Origin: Bacillota bacterium
GTDB taxonomy: Bacteria; Bacillota; Clostridia; Christensenellales; Aristaeellaceae
Assembly: GCA_023416655.1 (NCBI GenBank)
Contig: JAEZHK010000107.1
Location: forward strand, 1 to 12,265
Direction: 5' to 3'
Length of the DNA stretch: 12,265 nt
The notes below the pieces were generated by a model. The model saw only the letters and a list, made by a program, of their open reading frames with translations. It did no database searches and had not been told where the DNA came from. Each line of letters starts with the position of its first letter. Within the stretch, counting starts at the first letter, position 1. Positions 6,761 to 12,265 of the stretch are shown here, piece after piece. The position numbers and the translations under genes are program-made.

Positions 6761-7891
6761 CTACTGACGGGCACAGCCCGCGGCGTCCCCCGGATCCGAC
6801 GCGCTTGGGTTTTTGCCCGATCTCCGCGTCCTAATTTCGGAAACGGCCCAGAGGAGGATGGGAATCATCAGCTCAAACGGGATGGCGTAGAAGCCGTAGT
6901 AGTTGAGGAAGGAGAACAGCTCCATGGTGCTGCCGTACATGTTCTGTGCGAGCATCACGGCCAGAAGCCCGGTGGGCGCGACCAGCTTGCGCCAGTCGCG
7001 GATGCCGAAGAGGCTCGCGATGCCGCGGCTGGCGGTGATCAGGCACAGCGCGATTTTTGAGATGCCAGCCAGCATGAAGTTGACCGAGATGGAGCCTTCG
7101 ACGCGGGAAAAAAAGTCGCCCAGGTTGATGATGGCGACGGCGGAATAGGATGGGAAGTAATCCACCGCCACCACCGCCGGGCCCAGGATCATCAGATTCC
7201 GGGCAATGATGACCAGCATGACCAAGGCGCTGAAAAGCAGGCCGCCCATGTAGATTTTAAGAGGACTGTCGCTGGGACGGACGAAGTCGGCGATACCCAG
7301 GAAAACCACCGTCTCGGCAAAGGGGAAGGAGAAGGGCTTGTATGCTTCGGCGGCAATCTTGCCGATGGGGCTTTCCAGGACGGGCAGGAAGTATTCGGGA
7401 TTCATGATGTTGAAGGAGAGCAACACCGTCATCGTCACAACGCCCAGCACGATGGGCATCGTGGCCATCGACCACTTGCCCAGCGCCTTGCAGCCGTTTC
7501 GGGCCAGCATGTACACCGTCGTCGCCATGATGATCAGAATCGGCAGCTGCGGCGTCTCCAGCATGGAGGCAACCTGAATAAACTCCGAAAAGTCCCGAAG
7601 CACCAGCGCGCACAGGTGCAGCGCGAACCAGCTCATCAGCGCGATCACCACCTTGCCCAGCACCTTGCCCAGCAGGCGTTCGGCGGCGGAGAACAGCCCT
7701 TCGCCCGGGTTGAGCGAAATGATCCGCGCGTACATCCACATGACCGGCATCGCGTACGCGGTGGCGAACAGCATCGCGATCCAGGAATCCTGACCGACGC
7801 CGGTGGAGACGCCCATCACGACGGAGCTGCCGAAGTTGAACAGCATCAGGATGGCCAGCGCCTGGGGACGGGTTAGCGGCTGATCCAGCAA
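6761..7891 (-). CDS. gerAB: GerAB-type germinant receptor permease subunit, first copy (B1)
   Basis: This 376-aa member of the GerAB family (PF03845) has about ten membrane segments and should act as the germinant-binding subunit in the spore inner membrane with the A and C proteins of this operon. It begins with TTG 7891-7889, seven bases after AAAGGAGG, and follows D1 by 21 bases. Compared with B2 (5332-6468), a core at ~185-300 is almost unchanged (PFAETVVFLGIADF, SPLKIYMGGLLF, YFPSYSAVAIINLGDFFSR). Substitutions cluster at ~39-48, ~68-84 and ~311-335, possibly segments that face ligand or partner subunits. The 55-base gap to D2 contains a weak hairpin (CCCGC-CTCTC-GCGGG) without a T-run, so transcription probably continues into D2-B2. 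The symbol is family-level only. Confidence 0.94.
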   Translation of the reverse strand: MLDQPLTRPQALAILMLFNFGSSVVMGVSTGVGQDSWIAMLFATAYAMPVMWMYARIISLNPGEGLFSAAERLLGKVLGKVVIALMSWFALHLCALVLRDFSEFIQVASMLETPQLPILIIMATTVYMLARNGCKALGKWSMATMPIVLGVVTMTVLLSFNIMNPEYFLPVLESPIGKIAAEAYKPFSFPFAETVVFLGIADFVRPSDSPLKIYMGGLLFSALVMLVIIARNLMILGPAVVAVDYFPSYSAVAIINLGDFFSRVEGSISVNFMLAGISKIALCLITASRGIASLFGIRDWRKLVAPTGLLAVMLAQNMYGSTMELFSFLNYYGFYAIPFELMIPILLWAVSEIRTRRSGKNPSASDPGDAAGCARQ

Positions 7892-7898
7892 GGGGTAC

Positions 7899-7906
7899 CC
7901 TCCTTT
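7899..7906 (-). promoter_or_regulatory. Ribosome binding site of B1 (TTG start)
   Basis: AAAGGAGG lies seven bases before TTG 7891-7889. It supports the TTG start and is shared with B2. Confidence 0.85.
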
Positions 7907-7912
7907 CAGCGC

Positions 7913-8128
7913 TCAGGGAACGCGGAAGATCGCCCGGACGGCCTCAACGATGATCTTCGTGTGCGACGGGACGGGGATTTCCAGCGCGGTCAATACCATC
8001 GGCACCAGGCTGATCGCGAGCATCGCCAGGTACAGCGCCTTTTCCCCCTTCGCGCTGTCCGGAAGGTACTGCCTGAAGTCGAAGAATATCGCGGTGAAGT
8101 AGGTCGCGGCCAAGATGAACAGCATCAT
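7913..8128 (-). CDS. Small two-TM protein of a germinant receptor operon, first copy (D1; D-subunit-like)
   Basis: This 71-aa protein has hydrophobic helices at ~2-17 and ~31-48, a polar connector (DFRQYLPDSAKGEK) and the same EIPVPS and IVEAVRAIF tail as the protein at 6490-6705. Its ATG (8128-8126) overlaps the stop of the C-subunit gene as ATGA, so translation is probably coupled; only a weak GAGG is present inside the upstream coding end. By topology, size and position it resembles the D proteins of Bacillus germinant receptor operons, which alter receptor level or responsiveness. Homology is not provable here. Conservation of both copies argues that the protein is functional. Confidence 0.87.
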   Translation of the reverse strand: MMLFILAATYFTAIFFDFRQYLPDSAKGEKALYLAMLAISLVPMVLTALEIPVPSHTKIIVEAVRAIFRVP

Positions 8129-9276
8129 TGCCTGATGGCCTCATTGGACGAAATCTGCGCTGTGTTGACGATTTTGACCTTGCAGTCAACCCAAACGGGC
8201 AGCGTTTCAAAGGTCGAATCCCACTGGCTTTGGAGCTGTCTCCACAGCGGCAGGTCGTGCTGGTGAATGATATGGCCAAAGCCGAAGATGTCGCTCTTGA
8301 TCTCCGCCTGAACCCGTTTGATCAAGGCCCCGATCTCCATCTCCAGCCGCCTTCCGGCCTCCTCCTCAAGCGCTTCGATCTGGTCCTTCTTCAGTACGTC
8401 GATGGTATCCATGGTTTCGGCCAGGTAGACTTTGGTCTCTGTCTCGATGTGAAAGGCCAGCTTGCCGCCTTCGTTTGTAAAGGTGGTTTTAGCGGTGCTG
8501 TCAGCAATCTCCAGCGACGTGTCCGGTGCGCCTTTGCCGTGCATTGCCAGCGCCAGGATGCCGCCCTTGCACTTCCCCGTCGCGATCAAAAAGTACTTGG
8601 TCTCCTCCGGCGACAGGTACCCCACCAGCTTGTCCCCTTTGAAGGCGGCGGTGCCGTCGAGCTCGACCACCTTTTTTCCGTTGTTGTCCGTGAGGTGGAA
8701 GGCGGGCAGCGTCAGGCTCATGCCTTGGCCGTTCAAGATGTCGTAGATCTGATACAGTTCCTCGTGTGAGGTGGAAGAGGTGATCTTGTTGTCGTCGGTG
8801 ATGATGGCGTCCATCTCCAGCGAAATGATGGGCTGGTCCAGGCCCTGGGCCTTGAAAAGGTCTCTGGCATCTCCGCCCTTGGCGATCAGCATCATGAGGG
8901 TTTCGCGGGGCTCCGCGTCCCGCAAGATCCAGTCGACGGCACCCATGATGCCGTCGGCGCGGGCCATATGCTCGCCGATGGCCACGATCTGCGTGTTGCT
9001 GAAGAACAGACGGTTGTTCAGCCTGCGCTTGGCATCCCGGAAGGCCTCAAAGATCGTCTTGCCCTTCGCCTCTATCAGCTTTGAACTGGGACCGGACTGC
9101 TTGACCTTGCTCAGGTCCGCGATTTCGGCAGAGACCAAAAATTCGTTGGTGGCGTGATCATGATCGAGGCCGAATCCCATCACGATGGAGAGATCGCCGA
9201 GGCTGCGGTAGCTCCAGCAGCCGGACAGCATGACCGGAATCAGGCACAGCGCGATCACGCGAACCGCCCTACGCAT
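8125..9276 (-). CDS. gerAC: GerAC-type germinant receptor lipoprotein
   Basis: This 383-aa protein has a lipoprotein signal (basic MRRAVR, then a hydrophobic stretch and the lipobox LSGC with Cys20), so it should be lipid-anchored on the outer face of the spore inner membrane. The rest fits the Ger(x)C family (PF05504 and its N-terminal domain): GTAAFKGDKLVGYLSPEE (208-225) and the C-terminal DIFGFG (329-334), followed by HIIHQHDLPLWRQL and a W-x3-F element. After the Cys it reads WSYRSLGDL rather than the common WDRREIN-like segment, a mild deviation. ATG 9276 overlaps the end of the A gene by 8 bases, and its own stop overlaps D1 by 4, so A-C-D1 are translationally coupled. Length is normal for the family. 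Confidence 0.95.
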   Translation of the reverse strand: MRRAVRVIALCLIPVMLSGCWSYRSLGDLSIVMGFGLDHDHATNEFLVSAEIADLSKVKQSGPSSKLIEAKGKTIFEAFRDAKRRLNNRLFFSNTQIVAIGEHMARADGIMGAVDWILRDAEPRETLMMLIAKGGDARDLFKAQGLDQPIISLEMDAIITDDNKITSSTSHEELYQIYDILNGQGMSLTLPAFHLTDNNGKKVVELDGTAAFKGDKLVGYLSPEETKYFLIATGKCKGGILALAMHGKGAPDTSLEIADSTAKTTFTNEGGKLAFHIETETKVYLAETMDTIDVLKKDQIEALEEEAGRRLEMEIGALIKRVQAEIKSDIFGFGHIIHQHDLPLWRQLQSQWDSTFETLPVWVDCKVKIVNTAQISSNEAIRQ

Positions 9277-10807
9277 GGTCCGGCCCCTCCGGCGGCCGTT
9301 GTCGGGTGCGGTTTTTTGAAATCTCGTCCGGGCGGGTCGTCATGTTCCACCAGGGCGCGCGGATGGCGATGTCCTTGACACGCTGGCGGCTGAGTTTGCC
9401 GTCCAACGCGACGGACGGGACGCCGAAGGAGGTCAGGGTCAGAAGGTGGATCATGACCATCGAAAGCGCCATCGTCAGCCCGAAGAACCCGAACATCGAT
9501 GAGAGCATCAGCACGAACATCCTTATGTAGATCACCGGCGCGTTCAGTTTGGGCACCAGGAGGTTTGTGATGCCGGTGATGGCCACCACGATGATCATGG
9601 GGGCCGCCACCAGCTTGGCTTCCACCGCCGCCTGGCCGATGACCAGCGCGCCCACGATGGACAGCGCCTGGCCGATGTTGGTGGGCATGCGAATGCCGGT
9701 CTCCCGAAGGATGTCAAAGGTGATCAGCATGATGAACGCCTCGAGCGCCGCCGGCAGCGGTACGCTCGCCCGTTCCGCGGTGATGTTTAGAAGCAGCGGC
9801 GAGGGCAGCATCTCGTGGTGGAACGCCACGACCGCGATGTAGAGCCCCGGCACCGTGATCGTCATGAAAAACCCCAGCATGCGCAGCATGCGGGAGAAGG
9901 AGGTATAGTAGAAGCTCAGGTAGTAGTCCTCGTTGGACTGGAAGTTCTCTATAAAGAGGAAGGGCAGCGTCAACGCGACCGGCGTGCCGTCCACCAGCAC
10001 CGCGATCCGGCCCTCGAGGAGCTTGCCGACCACCACGTCCGGCCGTTCGGTGTAGCCGATGGTGCGAAACAGCGAATATCTGTGTTCGCGGATCAGCTCG
10101 GTCAGATAGTTGGAGTCCAGTACGCCATCGATGTCGATCCTGCTCAGCCGGTTCATCAGATCTTCCAGCGCGTTCCGGTTGACTACCCCGTCCAGGTAGC
10201 ACACCATGACGGTGGTCTGCGTGATGCGGCCGATCGTCAGGTTGCGGATCTTGAAGTCCGCGGTGCGGGCGCGGCGGCGAAGCAGGGAGATGTTCTGCAT
10301 GACCGACTCGGTGAAACCTTCCCGAGGCCCAGCCAGGGTCTTCTCGCTGTCCGGCTCCATGACCGACCGGGTTGGAAAGGACTTGGTGTTCAGGATCGCC
10401 GCCTCTTCGCTGCCTTCCGCGAACAGGATGGAGTCGCCATAGGTGACCGAACCGACGATCTTTTTGATGTCGCTCGTAAGCTCCGATTCGTTGACCTGCA
10501 CCACCTCGCCCGTCAGCCGCTTCATCCGGTCCGGCCCCTTGGGCAGCGGCTCGCCCTGCATCATGGGCCGGAGGATGTTGTCGTTGATGATGGAGGAGTC
10601 GACCAGGCCGTCGGAGAATATGATGGCGACGTCCTTGCGCCCATCCGCCTCGATGAACCGGTAGCGCATGATGTCCACGTCTTCAAACAGCGTTTTCATC
10701 AGCGCCACGTTCTCCTCAAGAGAGGCGCTGACCTTCAGGTCGGCGAGTCCCTTGTTGAACGCTTCCACTTCCTTGGCGAGGTCCCGCTTTTTCCGAAAGA
10801 GACCCAT
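9269..10807 (-). CDS. gerAA: GerAA-type germinant receptor subunit A
   Basis: This 512-aa protein is of the GerA spore germination family (PF03323). It has a soluble N-terminal domain of about 300 residues, then hydrophobic segments at ~306-328, ~351-367, ~379-395, ~401-417 and ~426-459, and a short cytoplasmic tail. Family hallmarks are EGRIAVLVDGTPVALTLP (265-282), ENFQSNEDYY (287-296) and TSFGVP (459-464). The A subunit forms the membrane core of the receptor, proposed to be an oligomeric channel. The frame is open to 10894, but ATG 10807 was chosen because AAAGGCGGTG lies four bases upstream and MGLFRKKRD is a typical beginning. After TSFGVP the usual YLAPLAP-like segment is replaced by SVALDGKLS, an oddity. 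It is the first gene of the operon, preceded by a σG-like promoter and overlapping the C gene by 8 bases. Confidence 0.95.
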   Translation of the reverse strand: MGLFRKKRDLAKEVEAFNKGLADLKVSASLEENVALMKTLFEDVDIMRYRFIEADGRKDVAIIFSDGLVDSSIINDNILRPMMQGEPLPKGPDRMKRLTGEVVQVNESELTSDIKKIVGSVTYGDSILFAEGSEEAAILNTKSFPTRSVMEPDSEKTLAGPREGFTESVMQNISLLRRRARTADFKIRNLTIGRITQTTVMVCYLDGVVNRNALEDLMNRLSRIDIDGVLDSNYLTELIREHRYSLFRTIGYTERPDVVVGKLLEGRIAVLVDGTPVALTLPFLFIENFQSNEDYYLSFYYTSFSRMLRMLGFFMTITVPGLYIAVVAFHHEMLPSPLLLNITAERASVPLPAALEAFIMLITFDILRETGIRMPTNIGQALSIVGALVIGQAAVEAKLVAAPMIIVVAITGITNLLVPKLNAPVIYIRMFVLMLSSMFGFFGLTMALSMVMIHLLTLTSFGVPSVALDGKLSRQRVKDIAIRAPWWNMTTRPDEISKNRTRQRPPEGPDHA

Positions 10808-10823
10808 GCCGCACCGCCTTTCC

Positions 10824-10842
10824 GCCGGCGCTCTTCGCCGGC
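10824..10842 (-). other. 5' stem-loop in the leader of the ger operon
   Basis: GCCGGCG and CGCCGGC form a perfect 7-bp stem around AAGAG. It would begin about three bases after the predicted transcription start and end three bases before the ribosome site of the A gene. A stem at the extreme 5' end can protect an mRNA from decay; that role here is inferred. Confidence 0.5.
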
Positions 10843-10851
10843 ACACATCCA

Positions 10852-10880
10852 AAGTATTTCTTTTTTGGCGGCGTTTTATC
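10852..10880 (-). promoter_or_regulatory. Candidate σG-type (forespore) promoter of the ger operon
   Basis: AATACTT (10858-10852) matches the σG -10 CATACTA at 5 of 7 positions, and GATAA (10880-10876), 17 bases upstream, loosely resembles the GNATR -35. GerA-type operons are transcribed by σG in Bacillus and Clostridium, so position and family agree. No σA-like element is visible here. The match is modest. Confidence 0.4.
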
Positions 10881-10889
10881 AATAATAGG

Positions 10890-10932
10890 GTCAAAAAGCA
10901 AACGGCCCCCGCCTTTTAAGAGCGGGAGCCGT
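10890..10932 (-). terminator. Intrinsic terminator of the small coiled-coil gene
   Basis: ACGGCTCCCGC pairs with GCGGGGGCCGT (one G·U) around a 9-base loop on the - strand, followed by TTTGCTTTTTG. It starts 20 bases after the stop at 10952 and ends just before the ger operon promoter, insulating the operon. Confidence 0.9.
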
Positions 10933-10951
10933 ATGGGCGTAAGACTTTTCT

Positions 10952-11206
10952 TCAGGACTTGAGGAATTCAGCAATCTCCTCAGGCGTCTTACCGGAAGCC
11001 TTGATTTCCGCAAACACCTTGGCATAGGACATGCGGCGCTTCCTGGGCGCGTTGATCTTGGCCTTGCGGGATTCGAGTTGTTCAATCGACTTGGAGTGGA
11101 ATGCGATCTTCCTGTCAATCTCCGCAATGCGCTCTTCCGCGCTTCTGAAGTTGCGCTTTGCCTTGGTTACGGCTTGCACTTCCGGCTCTTTCTTTTTGGC
11201 GGGCAT
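10952..11206 (-). CDS. Small basic coiled-coil protein of unknown function
   Basis: This 84-aa protein is lysine- and arginine-rich (MPAKKKEP at the start). A helix at ~21-50 (AEERIAEIDRKIAFHSKS, then IEQLESRKAK) has coiled-coil character. A basic patch (PRKRR, 54-58) follows, and then a C-terminal helical pair (~59-82: SYAKVFAEIKASGKTPEEIAEFL) that looks like a small HTH or peptide-binding unit. I do not recognise the family. The basic patch with two helical units could bind nucleic acid, which is inference only. ATG 11206 is preferred over GTG 11215 because AAAGGAAGTG ends six bases before it. It is monocistronic, with a near-consensus σA promoter (11231-11259) and a clear terminator, so it is a real vegetatively expressed gene, not a shadow ORF. 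Confidence 0.82.
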   Translation of the reverse strand: MPAKKKEPEVQAVTKAKRNFRSAEERIAEIDRKIAFHSKSIEQLESRKAKINAPRKRRMSYAKVFAEIKASGKTPEEIAEFLKS

Positions 11207-11230
11207 ATTCAACACTTCCTTTCGTGACCA

Positions 11231-11259
11231 ATAATATCACATCGCTTCATGAATTTCAA
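11231..11259 (-). promoter_or_regulatory. σA promoter of the small coiled-coil gene
   Basis: TTGAAA (11259-11254), a 17-base spacer and TATTAT (11236-11231) on the - strand, each one mismatch or less from consensus. The transcript would start near 11224, leaving a leader of under 20 bases with the ribosome site. Confidence 0.85.
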
Positions 11260-11433
11260 ACGGTAAACCACGTGTGGAATAAAATATTTTCTGAATTATC
11301 CATGGGTGCGCATAGTTTGGCATCGAATATGACGCGCATTTCAAAAAAACCGCATGAATATATGTCGATATTTGATTGTATGTGTGCCGCTCACATTGCG
11401 CCCTGCCCAAACATTTTTGGTCAAATCGGAAGA

Positions 11434-11446
11434 CGCCCAATGGGCG
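11434..11446. repeat. 13-base inverted repeat, possible operator
   Basis: CGCCCA-A-TGGGCG is a perfect 6+1+6 dyad lying 25 bases upstream of the -35 of the + strand promoter. Its position would suit a regulator site, but a dyad of this length can occur by chance. Confidence 0.3.
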
Positions 11447-11471
11447 ATGCCTGAAGATTGGCGGGGACGTG

Positions 11472-11501
11472 TTGATTTGGGCGGATTTCTTCCGATATAG
11501 T
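11472..11501 (+). promoter_or_regulatory. Candidate σA promoter of the 11523-11981 gene
   Basis: TTGATT (11472-11477), 18 bases, TATAGT (11496-11501). Transcription would begin near 11508, only a few bases before the GGAGGTG ribosome site at 11511-11517. Confidence 0.55.
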
Positions 11502-11522
11502 GTGATGAACGGAGGTGGAAAA

Positions 11523-11981
11523 GTGTACTTCAGAGGAATACCGCCCGGCGGCGGAAGCGCCATCCGCTCCCAATGGTTTCAGGAAGTCAAAAAGGCCATG
11601 GCAAAGTACCAGAAGGCCTCGCCCCTCGTGCAAACGGGGGTTGATCCGGAAGCCAGAACCATCGAGGCCATCCGCACAAAGCTCAGGACGGGAAAAAAAC
11701 TGGCCGCGGCTGAGCTTGATTTCCTTCGGGAGCACGCCCCGGAGCTCTACAAAAAGGCGGTTCGGGTGGCGCAGGAGCGGGACGCCTATGAGGCGTCGCT
11801 TCGCGCCAGCAAGTCGACTGCCGAGGTGGACGCCAAGCAGAACCGGATGCTGACCCGCGTGGCCTCTATCGTCAAAAGCCTGGACCCGGAGGAAGCGGAG
11901 ATGCTGGTGAACGCTGTACAGGACGTGAACCGGTCGTTCAGGCGTTCCGACGAATACAAAAAGCTAAAGGACGATCCATGA
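11523..11981 (+). CDS. Helical cytoplasmic protein of unknown function
   Basis: This 152-aa protein has no signal peptide or TM segment. A short Gly/Pro-rich N-terminus (FRGIPPGGGSA, 3-13) is followed by charged, almost entirely helical sequence. The most distinctive part is ELDFLREHAPELYKKAVRV (64-82), followed by AQERDAYEASLRASKS (83-98), which suggests a conserved helical module. I do not recognise a named family. GTG 11523 is chosen because the perfect GGAGGTG at 11511-11517 ends five bases before it; the frame extends upstream to 11376 but without a ribosome site and with atypical composition. It is a single-gene unit with its own promoter and a strong terminator at 12012-12049, so I regard it as real. 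Function cannot be inferred from its neighbours, which are unrelated. Confidence 0.85.
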   Translation: MYFRGIPPGGGSAIRSQWFQEVKKAMAKYQKASPLVQTGVDPEARTIEAIRTKLRTGKKLAAAELDFLREHAPELYKKAVRVAQERDAYEASLRASKSTAEVDAKQNRMLTRVASIVKSLDPEEAEMLVNAVQDVNRSFRRSDEYKKLKDDP

Positions 11982-12011
11982 CCCCGCGAGCAGTAAAGCC
12001 CTTTGGCTCCT

Positions 12012-12049
12012 GGCCCTGGAAACGGATGTTTTCAGGGCCGCATTTTTTT
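12012..12049 (+). terminator. Intrinsic terminator of the 11523-11981 gene
   Basis: GGCCCTGGAAAC pairs with GTTTTCAGGGCC (12-bp stem, one G·U) around GGAT, followed by GCA and seven T at 12043-12049. It lies 30 bases after the stop. Confidence 0.95.
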
Positions 12050-12125
12050 CGGCCGTTCGAAACGCATGCAACATAAATGAAATATGTGTAAATCCGGTAT
12101 TTGGTATTAGGGGAGGGGATTGCGG

Positions 12126-12133
12126 CATACGAT
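12126..12133 (+). promoter_or_regulatory. Possible σE/σK-type -10 element upstream of the exported protein
   Basis: CATACGAT matches the mother-cell sporulation -10 patterns (σE CATACANT with one mismatch, σK CATANNNT exactly). A GTATT at 12104-12108 lies 17 bases upstream and could serve as a weak -35. It is 52 bases before ATG 12186. Short motifs like this arise by chance, so this is tentative. Confidence 0.25.
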
Positions 12134-12185
12134 TTGTCCGGGTGTTCCGGGTGGAGCATTACATATCATGGGGGGAATATTGCTC

Positions 12186-12265
12186 ATGAGATGGAAGAAG
12201 AGGCTGTCGGTCATCATCGCTGTGCTGCTACTGCTTACTGGGGTTATCGCCCCGATCACTTACGC
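12186..12265 (+). CDS. N-terminus of an exported protein (3'-truncated by window edge)
   Basis: Only 26 complete codons are visible. They form a textbook Sec signal peptide: basic n-region MRWKKR, hydrophobic core LSVIIAVLLLLTGVIAP and c-region ITYA, with likely signal peptidase I cleavage around T-Y-A. The final Ala rests on the first two bases (GC) of its codon. The mature protein is outside the window, so its function is unknown. ATG 12186 is preferred; an in-frame ATG at 12168 would add MGGILL, but then the GGGGGG at 12170-12175 could not serve as ribosome site. The gene starts after a strong terminator and so has its own promoter somewhere in 12050-12170. Confidence 0.75.
   Translation, partial: MRWKKRLSVIIAVLLLLTGVIAPITY

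Larger units (their letters stand above)
5312..8148 (-). repeat. Tandem duplication of a ~1.42-kb D-B gene block in the ger operon
   Basis: Two head-to-tail copies lie on the - strand: ~8148-6740 (D1 and B1) and ~6725-5312 (D2 and B2). The D start codons are 1423 bases apart. By hand alignment the B proteins differ at ~60 of 376 positions (about 84% identical) and the D proteins at ~20 of 71 (about 72%). The D-B spacer is 21 bases in both copies, both B genes start with TTG, and their ribosome sites match. Some DNA similarity continues past the B stop codons (CAGTAGGAGAATTG versus CAGGGGGATTG) and before the D starts. The edges given are approximate. Confidence 0.92.
11207..11522. other. Divergent intergenic region, AT-richer than its surroundings
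   Basis: No convincing gene is seen. The region holds the - strand σA promoter at 11231-11259, the + strand promoter at 11472-11501 and a short inverted repeat at 11434-11446. The middle (about 11265-11430) is clearly more AT-rich than the genes and has no long hairpin or recognisable RNA. The open frame from 11376 upstream of GTG 11523 lacks a ribosome site and coding character. Confidence 0.6.

Noticed and set aside
9815..10885. Long + strand open frame (356 codons) opposite the A-subunit gene
   Set aside because: An antisense shadow rich in Arg, His, Asp and Val; the - strand protein has the GerA hallmarks.
11376..11522. N-terminal extension of the 11523-11981 protein
   Set aside because: It lacks a ribosome site, has Cys/His/Trp-rich composition unlike the rest, and contains the predicted promoter; GGAGGTG points to GTG 11523.
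11237..11563. - strand open frame in the divergent intergenic region (108 codons)
   Set aside because: No ribosome site or domain; it covers both promoters and part of the opposite gene.

Overview
The window looks like chromosomal DNA from a GC-rich, endospore-forming member of the Clostridia (Firmicutes). The evidence is a complete GerA-type spore germinant receptor operon, GGDEF/HD-GYP proteins of the clostridial type, near-perfect GGAGG-type ribosome binding sites with frequent TTG and GTG starts, and σA-, σG- and possibly σD/σE-like promoters. Assignment to a particular family is not possible from the sequence alone. No tRNA, rRNA, IS element, integrase or CRISPR array is visible.

Layout. 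(1) 2-379, + strand: the C-terminal end of a secreted or wall-associated protein with a long Pro-Thr-Glu/Val linker and a peptidoglycan-binding-like domain. It is closed by a symmetric terminator shared with the convergent gene. (2) 480-5068, - strand: two separately transcribed membrane-anchored cyclic-di-GMP enzymes. The first (480-2261) has two TM segments, PAS, GGDEF and HD-GYP, and a candidate σD-type (motility) promoter. The second (2525-5068) has TM, a Cache-like sensor, TM, two PAS domains, GGDEF and HD-GYP, with a near-consensus σA promoter and its own terminator. (3) 5332-10807, - strand: one germinant receptor operon in transcription order A (9269-10807), C lipoprotein (8125-9276), small two-TM D-like protein (7913-8128), B permease (6761-7891), second D-like protein (6490-6705), second B permease (5332-6468). 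The last two genes are a tandem duplication of the preceding D-B pair. A relic of the 3' end of the C gene upstream of the second D gene marks one edge of the duplicated block. A weak σG-like promoter and a 5' stem-loop precede the A gene. (4) 10952-11206, - strand: a small basic coiled-coil protein of unknown function with a good σA promoter and terminator. (5) 11523-11981, + strand: a helical protein of unknown function with its own promoter and a strong terminator. (6) 12186-12265, + strand: the first 26 codons of an exported protein (signal peptide).

How the genes may work together. The A, B and C proteins should form the inner-membrane receptor complex of the dormant spore, and the D-like proteins probably modulate it. 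One A and one C serving two diverged B/D pairs could give one operon two germinant specificities. The ger operon has no visible intrinsic terminator before the downstream cyclic-di-GMP gene, which is transcribed in the same direction, so late-sporulation read-through into it is possible but unproven.
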